64,000 nucleotides of DNA from Olsenella sp. oral taxon 807 (GTDB taxonomy: Bacteria; Actinomycetota; Coriobacteriia; Coriobacteriales; Atopobiaceae): positions 744,001-808,000 of the forward strand of contig NZ_CP012069.2 of assembly GCF_001189515.2 (NCBI RefSeq). Reading direction: 5' to 3'. The first letter of the stretch is position 1; every line of letters starts with the position of its first letter. A program made the translations under genes and the position numbers. Shown here in pieces: positions 34,558 to 44,473 of the stretch. The notes below the pieces were generated by a model that ran no database searches, had not been told where the DNA came from, and saw only the letters and a program-made list of their open reading frames with translations.

Positions 34558-36369
34558 TTACGCCTTTCGTGCCAAGGCATTCCAGTCGAGGTCGCTGCCA
34601 TAGAAGTGGTCAAGGTCAAGATCCCTACCGTAACCGCTGACCCTTCCCGTCGAGGTGTACTGGTACATCGTGGGACTCGACCAAGCACCGAAGCTTCCAG
34701 ACGGGAGCTTGGGATCCTGCACGTGGCCTCGGACATTGTCGTACCTATAGAGGTATTGGGCCACCCAGAGTTTGTACCCACTCTCTGCGACGGAGGACCA
34801 GTCGAGTTCTCTGGTGACGTTGCGGCTCATGTAAACAAGCGGCCGTATGCCCGTCAGCTGATACGTGCTGTCCAGGAACTCCTTAGCAAAGTCCGCACCC
34901 CTTTCGATGACGTCAGAGCCGGTTGTGTTCTCAAAGTCGAGGAAGAGGGCGGCTCGTCCCAGGTAGGGCTTCACGGCGTTCACAAAGTAGCGTGCCTGAT
35001 CGCTCGGAGAGGCGTCGGCTCTCAGGAAGTGGTAGAAGCCAAGCTTCTTCTTGCTGTCAAGGGTCTGGTCAGCCCAGGTCCTGTAGTACGGGTTGACGTA
35101 GTCGGTACCCTCGGTAGCCTTGACAACGACGAAGTCCGTTGTGTTAAGCCTTCTGACGTCGATGCCCCTTTGCCACGAGGCGATATCGATGCCGCTGAGG
35201 TGGTAGTGAGCTATCGCACTGGCATCCACCCAATACCTGCGGCCATTCGAATGGGTGATCCAAAAGCCGCTGATGGGGTTGGCTGGGTTGGTTGACACGT
35301 ACCAGGCCTTATTCTCGCCCCTCCAACCATGCTCTCTCACGAGCTTGTCGTACTCGCCCGCGTCTGTAGTGTAGTGGTGCGTGCCGACCTTCTCGTAGGG
35401 GTTGTAGAGGCGCAACACCGCAACGCCGCTGTCGGTGTTCTGTGCGAAGAAGCTCGTTCCCTCCTGGGTCCAGCCATACCCCTTGAGCCTGTCGTACTCC
35501 GACTTACTCGTGGTGTAGAGGTGATCTCCGCTGTACCTGTTGTAGAGACGGTAGACCGCCCTGCCCGACGATGCGCCCACCCAGGCAACACCCTCCCAGG
35601 TCCAGCCGCGGTTCGCGTTCGCCTTCGCCTCTTCAAGGTCCTTGGTGTAGAGGTGCTCGCCTGTCCAGGAATTGTAGAGGCGATACACGTTGGAGTACGT
35701 GGTGGGGCTCTGCGCCGTGAGCTCCGTCTGCGCGGGTGTATCGACAACCTTCGGACTGGACGAGGGCTCACTGGCTACCTTACCCTCGCTCGTTGCCTTG
35801 CCCTCTGCGGTGGCTGCAGACGTCGATGCAGTACCGGGAATCGCTTCCTTTCCAGCGGCAGCTGGCGTGGCCGGCTGTGCCGTAGCGGGTGCAGTGCTCG
35901 AAGTCGTTGAGCTTGTCGGATCGTCAGGTTCCGTTTTCGCTGCCGTGGCAGACGTATGGCTGCTGCTGCCTGTCGGCGATGTGGCCGAGGCGTTATCCGC
36001 TGAGCTGTGGCTGCTCTCGGCCGTGCTGTTGGATGTGGGCTTGTCTGCGGGGGCGTTCTCTGCCTTTGTAGCTGCTGTGTTCGTGGTGGTCGTCGTGCTG
36101 CCTCGTGTGTTGCTGGACGCCTTGTCCTGCACGGCGGCAGAACTGGAGCTTGCCTTCTCCTCGATCGTGCTGTGGGTGGCAGTGCCCTCTACACCAGTCG
36201 CGACTCCTTCTTTGACCGATGACGTGGCCTGAGTAGCTGCCACGACGGTGGCCGAGGCCGCCTCGGTTTGTTCGCCTGCGTGGGCGACGCACGGAAAGCC
36301 TGCCAAGGCGGTGATAACGCCCAGGCCGCAGAGGACGTAGATGGGAGCGTGCCGTTTGGTACATCTCAT
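34558..36369 (-). CDS. Secreted GH25 lysozyme-like muramidase with DUF5648-like repeats
   Basis: A 603-residue exported wall hydrolase. Signal peptide to about residue 31 (ending AHAG), then about 190 residues of low-complexity Ser/Thr/Ala-rich linker, three repeats (VYRLYNSWTGEHLYT and relatives, about 225-345), then a GH25 domain: GIDIASWQRGIDV (catalytic Asp), VVVKATEGTDYVNPYY, ALFLDFENT (catalytic Asp/Glu) and a closing GRDLDLDHFYG. It should cleave the MurNAc-GlcNAc bond of peptidoglycan. The repeats link it to the secreted proteins at 29521 and 30582 and probably bind the envelope. Confidence 0.92.
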   Translation of the reverse strand: MRCTKRHAPIYVLCGLGVITALAGFPCVAHAGEQTEAASATVVAATQATSSVKEGVATGVEGTATHSTIEEKASSSSAAVQDKASSNTRGSTTTTTNTAATKAENAPADKPTSNSTAESSHSSADNASATSPTGSSSHTSATAAKTEPDDPTSSTTSSTAPATAQPATPAAAGKEAIPGTASTSAATAEGKATSEGKVASEPSSSPKVVDTPAQTELTAQSPTTYSNVYRLYNSWTGEHLYTKDLEEAKANANRGWTWEGVAWVGASSGRAVYRLYNRYSGDHLYTTSKSEYDRLKGYGWTQEGTSFFAQNTDSGVAVLRLYNPYEKVGTHHYTTDAGEYDKLVREHGWRGENKAWYVSTNPANPISGFWITHSNGRRYWVDASAIAHYHLSGIDIASWQRGIDVRRLNTTDFVVVKATEGTDYVNPYYRTWADQTLDSKKKLGFYHFLRADASPSDQARYFVNAVKPYLGRAALFLDFENTTGSDVIERGADFAKEFLDSTYQLTGIRPLVYMSRNVTRELDWSSVAESGYKLWVAQYLYRYDNVRGHVQDPKLPSGSFGAWSSPTMYQYTSTGRVSGYGRDLDLDHFYGSDLDWNALARKA

Positions 36370-36523
36370 GATCTGCCCAGTCCAATCTCCTCCTGACGAA
36401 CGGAGGGGGTCAAGATTAACATAAACTCTAACGTTAACATGACATCGCCTTGGCTACCTTGAGCGGACACATTATCCATAGACCCCCGAGCTGTCCCTCT
36501 GACCTGTCCTTTAAGGTCCAAAC

Positions 36524-39022
36524 TCACCACCTCAGGTGGTAGTAGTTAGAGAAGCGATCGAGGTTTGCGTTGACCAGGTCATCCCCGTGGGCGTAGTACT
36601 CGGGGTATTTGCTCAGGATGTAGGACTTCTCAACGAGCAGCCTCTGCTGCAGGCGCTCATCGAGGGCCTCGCGCCCGCGCGTGGAGAATTCTCGGTGATA
36701 GAGCAGGGCATAGGGCGTATAGCTCACAATGAGGTCGTGCGCACGGGCACGTAGGCAGAACTCGGAGTCGTTGAACCCAACCGCGAGGTTCTCGTCATAG
36801 CCGCCGAGGCTGTCAAAGATGCGCCTGGGGATGAGTTGGCAGGCTCCTGTGACCATGTTCATGTCAGAAGGCAGCACCGCCGTCCCATCATAGCCTGGAT
36901 CGTCCCTGTAAAGACTCTGATTTATGTGGGCATTGTCGTGAGCGGGGTTTGCGATCATCCCTGCGTGCTGGATGAGCTCATCGCCAAAGAGGAGCTTCGC
37001 GCCAACGACGGCGACCTCGGGACGGTAGAGGGCGACGCCGAGCATCTCCTCGATCCAGCGTCCCTCGATGACCTGGGTGTCGTTGTTGAGCATGATGAGG
37101 TACTGCCCCGTGGCCTGCGAGGCGCCAAAGTTTACGAGTGAGGAATAGTTGAAGCCTCCATCGCCGACATCCGCACTACTTGCCCGGCCTGTCTTCAGCA
37201 TGCTGGGCGTCCAGGTGACGATGTTGACACGTGGGTCTTTCTCATGAAGCACGTCATACAGCTCAAAGGTGGCCGCCTCGCTGCTGTTGTTCTCGACGAC
37301 GATGATCTCGAGCGTGGGGTAGGTCGTATGCTGGAGTATGGACTCCACACAGGCCCTGAGCAGGTCGGCCTTGTCCTTGCTCGGGATGATGATCGAGACG
37401 GGGGGTGGGTCCTGCGGCATGCGGTAACGTAGGCGAAAGCTTCCTGGTACGGGGCCGGGCTCGATGTCTGCGGCCACACGGCAGCGTGAGAGGTGTGTCC
37501 GAAGGGCCTGCCTCTTCTCGTCTTGATGAGGGCATGAGGCACCGCTCCTGTGGCTCAGAAGCTTTGTAACCTGGCCGACGCTGGCCTTGACCTCAAATGC
37601 TCTGAGCGCGAGGCTATAGCCCAGCGCCCCGTCATCAAATCTGCAACTGTGGTCGCATTTGCCGTCTTCTGGCGAGTCTGTCTGCAGGAGCCTCTTAAGC
37701 ACGCTCGTCCTCACAAGGAGCACACCGCCAATGTAGCTGATGGCACGAAGGCGACCAAGGTTGGGAAAGCACTTGAAGTGCGGGTGACACAGCCTACCCT
37801 CATGGGACTCGTCCTCGTCGGCGTAGGTGAGGTCGAGCGATGGGTCACGCTTTATGGCGGACACGAGCCGCCAGAGGGCGTCGGGCTCAAGCCGGTAGGG
37901 ACCCTCGATTACGAGGCAGAGCTCACCTTTGGCGGCTCGCGCGAGCGCGAGGGCACCCGTCTTGTCGAAAGATCCCGCCCCGTCGCCTCCTCTCCCGCGT
38001 ACAAGCTCCCAATGAGCGTAGCTCTGCTGCTTGAGTGAGGGAAGCACGTCATCGGGGTGCGTTGCCAACACAGAGACCAGGGGCGCCTCGCCATCGCGAA
38101 CAAGTTTCGTGAAGCACCGCCTCTGACGAGCAAGCATTTCGGTAGAGACCCTCTGCGCGAAGAACCAGTCCTCGTAGGCAGGGTCCTTGCCCGCATCGAG
38201 CATGCGCCCGCAGCTCGCGTCATATATGCGTTGCGTCATGAACGGCAGCATGCAGCAGAAGGCCTCGATCGGATGGTGGTCCTCTGCCACACCCGCGTCA
38301 GTCTCTGGCCCTTCACCCAGCGAGATCACGAAGAGCAGTTGTTCCACATCCTGTGGTAGCACCGCAGAGAGGCTGATGACCCGCTCGCTGAGCACATGGT
38401 CCTCTTTTGAGGGGACAACATGGTCCTCGAGCATGATGGTTCGCGCATCCATTGGCTGTCCGTCGAGGCCATAGAGCTTAAGCTCAGGCCTAGAGCGTCC
38501 GTCGGCCGTAGGGAGTGTGGCTTGCAAGCGCCATACGCGAGTGCCTGGCATGCCGCAGAAGATGTCGCTCACCCAGAGGCGAGGTGCACCCGGGACATCG
38601 ATACGAGTCCTTCTAAGCGCATCTGCCTGTTTCGGCCGACATCTTGTAAGCAGACGTGAGCGGAACTTTGAGCTCAGGCTACCGAAGGTGGCATGTGCGA
38701 GGCCTCGCCCCGTGGCATCCTCGACCTCGAGCGTCATGTCTTGGGAGAGCAGGGGAAGCACCGCAACGCACAGACCCCGCTCCTCTGCCGTGCCCGCATC
38801 CAGCCCCCAGGCCGTGAGCTGCCACGGGGCACGAAATGGCCTGAGATAGGCGGGGAAGCTTTTACCGAGCGTCGCCATGCGCACGCGGGCGCGCAGCCCC
38901 TCGAGCGTCCTGCCAGCGTCACCCAGCGAGAGGGCAATGTAGCCCACTCCCTCGCCTCGGCATAGGGCCAATGGCCTTCCGCCCTCCCCGTCGCTTCTGG
39001 GGGCTGTATGGTTATTGTGCAT
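36524..39022 (-). CDS. Two-domain family 2 glycosyltransferase, first domain degenerate
   Basis: An 832-residue protein with the same plan as the gene at 31937: a beta-rich N-terminal part, a first GT2-like domain and a second full GT2 domain (VSIIIPSKDK, MLNNDTQV, GACQLIPRRIFDSLGGYDE, FNDSEFCLRAR). The first domain has lost its opening V-V-P-x-Y/N motif (it reads PLVSVLATHPDDV) but keeps DLTYADEDES, so it may be structural. No clear ribosome site precedes the start at 39022. Probable role: wall or capsule glycan assembly. It follows the gene at 39163 on the same strand with 140 bp between. Confidence 0.85.
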   Translation of the reverse strand: MHNNHTAPRSDGEGGRPLALCRGEGVGYIALSLGDAGRTLEGLRARVRMATLGKSFPAYLRPFRAPWQLTAWGLDAGTAEERGLCVAVLPLLSQDMTLEVEDATGRGLAHATFGSLSSKFRSRLLTRCRPKQADALRRTRIDVPGAPRLWVSDIFCGMPGTRVWRLQATLPTADGRSRPELKLYGLDGQPMDARTIMLEDHVVPSKEDHVLSERVISLSAVLPQDVEQLLFVISLGEGPETDAGVAEDHHPIEAFCCMLPFMTQRIYDASCGRMLDAGKDPAYEDWFFAQRVSTEMLARQRRCFTKLVRDGEAPLVSVLATHPDDVLPSLKQQSYAHWELVRGRGGDGAGSFDKTGALALARAAKGELCLVIEGPYRLEPDALWRLVSAIKRDPSLDLTYADEDESHEGRLCHPHFKCFPNLGRLRAISYIGGVLLVRTSVLKRLLQTDSPEDGKCDHSCRFDDGALGYSLALRAFEVKASVGQVTKLLSHRSGASCPHQDEKRQALRTHLSRCRVAADIEPGPVPGSFRLRYRMPQDPPPVSIIIPSKDKADLLRACVESILQHTTYPTLEIIVVENNSSEAATFELYDVLHEKDPRVNIVTWTPSMLKTGRASSADVGDGGFNYSSLVNFGASQATGQYLIMLNNDTQVIEGRWIEEMLGVALYRPEVAVVGAKLLFGDELIQHAGMIANPAHDNAHINQSLYRDDPGYDGTAVLPSDMNMVTGACQLIPRRIFDSLGGYDENLAVGFNDSEFCLRARAHDLIVSYTPYALLYHREFSTRGREALDERLQQRLLVEKSYILSKYPEYYAHGDDLVNANLDRFSNYYHLRW

Positions 39023-39162
39023 ACGTAGGACCTGAGATTCTAGCGATTAGGCGGCACTGGGCTGTGGCCATGCCCCTCGCTGCGTGTTGTTATCTTTCCA
39101 CTCCCGATTGTAGGGCAGTTCATTTCGCTCGTCCATATAAGCGCGTGGGCGCGAAGCTTCCA

Positions 39163-40461
39163 CTACGAATGGCGCCTTATGATGTCGCGTACGCAGCGCA
39201 AAGGTGCGGTAAACCTGCGTCCGATCTTAAACGATGCCGAGCTGCGGACGTTTGCAAGATCATCCTCGAGTACCGCAGTACGTTTTCTCAGCGCGTCTAC
39301 CTCTGATCTGAGCAGATCGATCTCACGATCGCGCCCCTCGATGTCCCGCTTGAGGCGACAACTGTCCAAGCGCAGGTTGGATAGGTAGACTTCCTTGTCA
39401 AACTCGCTCTTTCTGTATTCTCCGATGAGGAACGAGAGAATCTCGTCCACGTCCCCCTTAAGCAGGAGGCCGAGGAGCTCCTCCAGCCAGGCGCTCTCAA
39501 CAGAGGTGGTGGGAAACGATGTGAGCTCGAGCTCGTCGTTCGCGGCACTCCAGACCGCGTCGACGATCATGCGAGTTGCGGCTATGGAGCTTGACACCCT
39601 GATGTTGGCGGCGACGCCCTCCAGCAGCCAGTTCGTGTAGCTCGTGCGATACAGCGTCCAGATGCCCTCTGCCTTGAGGTGGCGTGACAATTCGATGAAG
39701 CCGTCGAGAAAGTCAAGCGGATAGGCGCTGCTCGTCTGCATGGCGCTCTCTCTGTTGAGGACGCGATATTGGTTGAGATACTCCTCCAGCGGGGCGATCC
39801 GCTCTGCATGGGCCAGGGCACTGCAGGTGAAGAGTATGTCCGCCGAGCGATGCACGTGCTGGAAGTGCAGGCCATGTGCATGGACGAAGGGCATGGAGAA
39901 GAGCTTGTTGTGCACCCAGTTCTTGAACGAGTTGAATATCCTCTGGGGATACTCGTGCGGGTTGAAGACCTTCGTGCCCGGAGGCAACCATGAGATATCC
40001 ATGCAGTCGAGGATGGGGGCCACCTCCCCCGTCTGGTCGTTGAGCCCGTTGGTCTGGAATACGACAACGTCTGCTTGGCTGTCATCAGCAAGGGAGATGG
40101 ACTTCTCGAGCAGCGTGGGCTCCATCAGGTCATCTGAGTCCAGAAAGTAGGCCCAGCGTCCCCTCGCACGTTTGAGTCCGGCGTCGCGAGCGGGCCCTTC
40201 TCCTGGCTCTGACTCTGACAGCACTCTGACGCGTGAGTCTGCAGCCGCACATTCCTCGAGCAGCTCAGGCGTCTTGTCGGTCGAGTTGTTGTCCACACAG
40301 ATGAGCTCGAAGTCTTCCATGGTCTGCGCCAAGGCGCTCTCAAGGGTGCGGCGAAGGTACCTCTCGGCGTTGTAACAGGGCACGACGATGGAGGCCACAG
40401 GCGCACCTGTCGACGAGACGGATTGGTGGCCCGAGGTGGCGCCTGTCGAGTGTTCAGACAA
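39163..40461 (-). CDS. Family 2 glycosyltransferase with C-terminal coiled coil
   Basis: A 432-residue GT-A enzyme. Residues about 23-130 form the GT2 fold: ASIVVPCYNAERYLRRTLES, ICVDNNSTDKT and YFLDSDDLMEPTL (metal-binding DSDD). An all-helical region follows, ending in a heptad-like coiled coil (about 370-410) and a basic tail (FKIGRRFTAPLRCVRD IIRR). The tail and coil are typical of GT2 enzymes associating with membranes or partner enzymes in polysaccharide clusters. It is the first of a two-gene minus-strand unit with the large glycosyltransferase. Confidence 0.86.
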   Translation of the reverse strand: MSEHSTGATSGHQSVSSTGAPVASIVVPCYNAERYLRRTLESALAQTMEDFELICVDNNSTDKTPELLEECAAADSRVRVLSESEPGEGPARDAGLKRARGRWAYFLDSDDLMEPTLLEKSISLADDSQADVVVFQTNGLNDQTGEVAPILDCMDISWLPPGTKVFNPHEYPQRIFNSFKNWVHNKLFSMPFVHAHGLHFQHVHRSADILFTCSALAHAERIAPLEEYLNQYRVLNRESAMQTSSAYPLDFLDGFIELSRHLKAEGIWTLYRTSYTNWLLEGVAANIRVSSSIAATRMIVDAVWSAANDELELTSFPTTSVESAWLEELLGLLLKGDVDEILSFLIGEYRKSEFDKEVYLSNLRLDSCRLKRDIEGRDREIDLLRSEVDALRKRTAVLEDDLANVRSSASFKIGRRFTAPLRCVRDIIRRHS

Positions 40462-40646
40462 GATCGCTCCAATTCGTCACGTGTGCAGCCTCTTGCTGCC
40501 GTATCAAAACTTCCTTCCGCTTGCGAAGCACATTATAGCTGTTAGGGCAGGGTGACGACACAAGTTGTGGACGGTTTTGGAGGCAGCGAGTCATCAGGGG
40601 GTACCCCAGGCGGGCACGACACGGGTGCAGCATGCCTACCCCCCAC

Positions 40647-41576
40647 TCATTCCTCGATGGGTTTGCCCCGGTAGTCGCGCTGTCCGAGTAGGAGTACGAG
40701 TCCGTCTTTGTCCGCCCGCACGAAGTCCTCTGCGAACGCCGGCCATCTGTCGAGCGTATTCTGAAAGATGTCGGCAAAGCTCGCGTCCGACCACTCGCCC
40801 GTGGTCGGATCTGCCCACGGGTTATGCTCGAGGTTCGCGGCTGCGCACTCGTCACTCGTCGTAGCCCTGTGTGCAAGGGCGCTCAGAATGGAGTAGCTCC
40901 TTCCGATGCGTTTGATGGACGAGATCGCCTGTGAGACGTGCGAGCCTGCGGGCTCGATTATGCGACACACGAGCTCGTAGTCGGCCACACAGTTGGCATA
41001 CTCATTGGCATTCAATTTAATAGAAAAAACCTGTAGTGCTGTCTGGGAGAGGAGTGCGCTCGCAATGAGACCGATCCTCTCGGTGCGTACGAGCATGCTT
41101 GCGGGTGCTGTGTCCTCGATAGTGCGTCCGCACAGGGACCAGAGCATCCAGCTGTCCAAGTCGCTCTCGATGATGGCGTGCACCTCGCTGTGGGCATTCT
41201 CAAGGCCGACGCCCGCAGAGCAGATGGCGTCTTCCTGTGCGTAGATGAAGGGATGGACGGAGCTGTCAAGCAGGTAGTGTGCGAGCAGTCCGAGCACGAA
41301 GGCACGTCCGATGGTCTTGTCGCTCTCGCGCAGCTGGACTACGGCCCCGCGCAGGGAGTAGAAGGCCTGGTGCACCTTCTCCCTGTGCATGCGATTTCCG
41401 AGCCTGTGACAGCTTGTTGCCGCCTCGGGAAGCGTCCTGAAACGGAAGAGAAAGGGGTCGGGGCCCTGGTTGCCTAGTAGGAAGGCAATCTTTTCCTCCT
41501 CGCTCGAGAGCAGTGTGTCGGGCAGACGTCTTGCGGCCTCTTCACCAAAGAGATGGTGTGTTATGAGCGCGGGCAT
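40647..41576 (-). CDS. Zinc-dependent phospholipase C-like protein
   Basis: A 309-residue mainly helical protein: PALITHHLFGEEA at the start (N-terminal and second His), then LLGNQGPDPFLF, LGLLAHYLLDSSVHPFIY and HSEVHAIIESDLD. These His/Asp-rich motifs match the zinc_dep_PLPC family (bacterial phospholipase C/S1-P1 nuclease fold). It lacks a signal peptide, as do many members, so the enzymatic role is uncertain. 51 bp separate it from the upstream glutamine synthetase gene; it could be read through from there. Confidence 0.8.
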   Translation of the reverse strand: MPALITHHLFGEEAARRLPDTLLSSEEEKIAFLLGNQGPDPFLFRFRTLPEAATSCHRLGNRMHREKVHQAFYSLRGAVVQLRESDKTIGRAFVLGLLAHYLLDSSVHPFIYAQEDAICSAGVGLENAHSEVHAIIESDLDSWMLWSLCGRTIEDTAPASMLVRTERIGLIASALLSQTALQVFSIKLNANEYANCVADYELVCRIIEPAGSHVSQAISSIKRIGRSYSILSALAHRATTSDECAAANLEHNPWADPTTGEWSDASFADIFQNTLDRWPAFAEDFVRADKDGLVLLLGQRDYRGKPIEE

Positions 41577-41627
41577 CGTGGACCTCGTTTCACGTACGTG
41601 TCTTGTACCAGGCTGGTTACCTGCAGC

Positions 41628-43718
41628 CTATACCCAGAAGAGCATCTTGTTGTAGCTTGGCACGGGCCAGAAGTCGCGACCGCAGATGCGCTCCATGCCG
41701 TCCACGACCTCACGCAGTGCGTCCATGACGGGGATGACCTCGTCGTGGTAGAGGCGATCCTGCTCGCCGCAGTCCTTGACCCTGCGCGCCTCGGCGTTCT
41801 TTGACTCGAGCCTGCCCACGTTCTCGCAGATCTTGTCGATGCCATCGGTGATCTGCTGCGCGAGTGCCAGCTCCGCTCTGCCCACGACGCCGATCTCCCT
41901 CTTGGTTGCGATGGAGGTTGCGAGGTTTCCCGAATAGTCGATGAGCGCAGGCAGGTAGAGGTGGCGAACCATGTAGCTCATGGTGTTGGCCTCGATGTTG
42001 AGGAGCTTGGCATATTGTTCTGAGGCGGCGGCGTAGCGGGCGCGGATCTCGTTTTCGGAGAGGACGTCGTATCTCTCGAACATCGCGATGTTCTTAGGCT
42101 CGATGATGCAGGGTAGGGCGTCAGCCGTGCTCTTGAGGTTGGGAAGACCACGTCTGGCGGCTTCCTGTTCCCACTCGCCTGCGTAGCCGTTGCCGTCAAA
42201 GATGATACGCTGGTGGTCCCTAAAGCTATGGCGTACGAAGCGTAAAGCAGTGGCCCTGAAAGGCTCATCCGGGCACTTGGACACGTAGGCGCAGAAGCGA
42301 TCGAGCTGCTCGGCGACGGCGGTGTTGAGCACGACGTTGGGATCCGAGAGGTTTTGCTGACTGCCACACATGCGAAACTCGAACTTGTTGCCCGTGAAGG
42401 CGAAGGGGGACGTGCGATTGCGGTCAGTGTTGTCACGCAGAACATCCGGTAGCGCCGGGACGCCAAGGTCAATCTGCTCACGGTCATGGCTCTCGGCATG
42501 TTCTTTCTTGATGAGCGCGTCCACCACGGGCGAGAGCGCATCGCCCAAAAAGACCGAGATGATGGCCGGCGGTGCCTCGTTGGCGCCAAGGCGATGGTCG
42601 TTTCCGGCAGAGGCGACGCTTGCGCGCAGCAGGCCGGCATGCTCGTCCACGGCAGAGATGAGACAGGCAAGAAATACCAGGAACTGCAGGTTATCCTCGG
42701 GATCGTCACCAGGCTCAAGGAGGTTCTCGCCGTCTGCGCAGAGCGACCAATTGTCATGCTTGCCTGAGCCGTTTACATACTTGAAGGGCTTCTCGTGCTC
42801 TAGGCAGGCAAGACCGTGGCGCGTGGCCAGAAGCTTGAGCTTCTCCATGGTGAGCAGATTGTCGTCGATGGCGAGAGAACCCTCCTCGAAAATGGGTGCG
42901 ATCTCGTGTTGACAGGGCGCGACCTCGTTGTGCTTGGTGCGCACGGGTACGCCGAGTTTCCAGAGCTCGTCATCCACCTCCTTCATGAAGGCGTTGACAG
43001 TGGGGCGTATCGCACCAAAGTAGTGTTCCTCGAGCTCTTGGCCCTTGGCAGGCTCGCAGCCAAAGAGGGTTCGGCCGCAGAGGACGAGGTCGGGGCGCGC
43101 CTCGAAGTCCTCTTCCTTGATGAGAAAATACTCCTGCTCGGGACCGCAGGTGGTGACCACGCGCCTGGGCCTCTTGCCGAAGAGGGCGAGCGCGCGCTTG
43201 GCCTGCTTCTCGATGGCGACCTCGGAGCGCAAGAGCGGCGTCTTCTTGTCGAGTGCCTCTCCGGTGTAGGAGATGAAGGCTGTGGGAATGCAGAGCACCT
43301 CATCCTTGATGAAGACGGGACTCATGGGGTCCCATACGGTGTAGCCACGAGCCTCGAAGGTGGCACGAAGCCCCCCTGAGGGGAAGCTTGACGCATCTGG
43401 CTCTCCTTGGACGAGCTCCTTTCCCGAGAAGGTCATGAGTACCGTACCGTCGCCCTTAGGGGTGATAAACCCATCATGCTTTTCGGATGTGATGCCTGTG
43501 AGCGGCTGGAACCAGTGGGTGAAGTGGGTGGCGCCTCTCTCGAGCGCCCAGTCCTTCATGGCGTGGGCGACCTCATTGGCTATCTTGAGGTTGATGGGCT
43601 TGCCCTCGTCGATGGTCTGGCGTAGCTCCTTGTACGTGGGCTTGGGGAGACGATCCTGCATCTCCGCATCGGTGAAGACCAGGCTGCCGTACTCCTCCGA
43701 TACCTTGTCCGTTGCCAT
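41628..43718 (-). CDS. glnN: Glutamine synthetase type III
   Basis: A 696-residue ATP-dependent glutamine synthetase of the GSIII class (about 700 residues, against about 450 for GSI). Motifs: THWFQPLTGITSEKHDGFI near residue 65-90, CGPEQEYFLI (metal-binding Glu), VRTKHNEVAPCQHEIAPIFE and KYVNGSGKHDNWSL (ATP/glutamate sites), and FAFTGNKFEFRMCGSQQN. It assimilates ammonia in the cytoplasm as dodecamers. The start at 43718 has GAGGAAG upstream. No P-II or nitrogen regulator is visible nearby. Confidence 0.95.
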   Translation of the reverse strand: MATDKVSEEYGSLVFTDAEMQDRLPKPTYKELRQTIDEGKPINLKIANEVAHAMKDWALERGATHFTHWFQPLTGITSEKHDGFITPKGDGTVLMTFSGKELVQGEPDASSFPSGGLRATFEARGYTVWDPMSPVFIKDEVLCIPTAFISYTGEALDKKTPLLRSEVAIEKQAKRALALFGKRPRRVVTTCGPEQEYFLIKEEDFEARPDLVLCGRTLFGCEPAKGQELEEHYFGAIRPTVNAFMKEVDDELWKLGVPVRTKHNEVAPCQHEIAPIFEEGSLAIDDNLLTMEKLKLLATRHGLACLEHEKPFKYVNGSGKHDNWSLCADGENLLEPGDDPEDNLQFLVFLACLISAVDEHAGLLRASVASAGNDHRLGANEAPPAIISVFLGDALSPVVDALIKKEHAESHDREQIDLGVPALPDVLRDNTDRNRTSPFAFTGNKFEFRMCGSQQNLSDPNVVLNTAVAEQLDRFCAYVSKCPDEPFRATALRFVRHSFRDHQRIIFDGNGYAGEWEQEAARRGLPNLKSTADALPCIIEPKNIAMFERYDVLSENEIRARYAAASEQYAKLLNIEANTMSYMVRHLYLPALIDYSGNLATSIATKREIGVVGRAELALAQQITDGIDKICENVGRLESKNAEARRVKDCGEQDRLYHDEVIPVMDALREVVDGMERICGRDFWPVPSYNKMLFWV

Positions 43719-44068
43719 GTGAGCTTCCTCTCCGTCTGTGACGAACCTGTTCTGTGGGCCTGGGATCTCGCCTGTCGGCTCATGGGTGTCGTGCGCCTAT
43801 ACAATACCATGAGGTTGCTATCAACTGCTCCAAAGGTCATGCACGTTTCGTTCCGCTGGTAAAACGGTGCGTTATGCCTTTGTTGCTCATATTGAGCGTG
43901 GATGGTGGTTTGGTCGAATGTGGGTGCTTGCACGTCGGGATGCGGTCTCTTGCGCTGCCGTATGTCCTCGCTGCCCGCCATCGGCTTGATGTCCGGCGCT
44001 CCGATGGCGTCTACCCGCTACAATGGTGGCGACCCACGGTGTTCGAACGTTTGCAGAGAGGTGTCGGC
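43719..44068. other. Divergent intergenic region between glnN and an unknown gene
   Basis: 350 bp expected to carry both promoters. TACAAT at about 44019-44024 is a possible -10 element for the plus-strand gene. The plus frame is open upstream to 43754 but looks non-coding (odd composition, no ribosome site). No hairpin or riboswitch was recognised. Confidence 0.4.
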
Positions 44069-44461
44069 ATGAGATATCTTGACTCCGATGAGGCAGTTGC
44101 CGACATCTGCCTGTCGCCGCTCGGTGATGCAGCAACAGCATCTGAGCGTGAGCTTGGTAGGGGGGTTCTTGTCCCGAACCAAGTTGTCGACCACGTTCGG
44201 GATCTGATTGCTGCCAAAGAGGAACCCTTGGGCACTGCCTACATGGAGATCAAACGTCTCAACCATGAGGTTGTTGATAGAATCAGAACGTGGCTGCAAG
44301 CCTTCGGGCACAATGGCGCAGTCGGGGCGGTGCTACGTGCCGATGTGTATAAAACGGCCAATCTTGCGGATGCGCAGGATGAGGGCGTCTCGATCTTTTG
44401 GTCGCACGTGCTCTGCACGTTGGGGGACGTTCTGCGACGGACAGGAATACGGACTCGATAG
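44069..44461 (+). CDS. Conserved-looking protein of unknown function
   Basis: A 130-residue soluble protein, no signal peptide or membrane segment. It starts MRYLDSDEAVADI and contains VPNQVVDHVRDLIAAKEEPL, YMEIKRLNHEVVDRI and GVSIFWSHVLCTLGDVLRR; predicted mostly helical. AGAGAGG precedes the start. It ends 12 bp before polA, so it is probably co-transcribed with it. I do not recognise a family. The adjacency to DNA polymerase I may be incidental. Confidence 0.6.
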   Translation: MRYLDSDEAVADICLSPLGDAATASERELGRGVLVPNQVVDHVRDLIAAKEEPLGTAYMEIKRLNHEVVDRIRTWLQAFGHNGAVGAVLRADVYKTANLADAQDEGVSIFWSHVLCTLGDVLRRTGIRTR

Positions 44462-44473
44462 GGGGAGAGGGCC

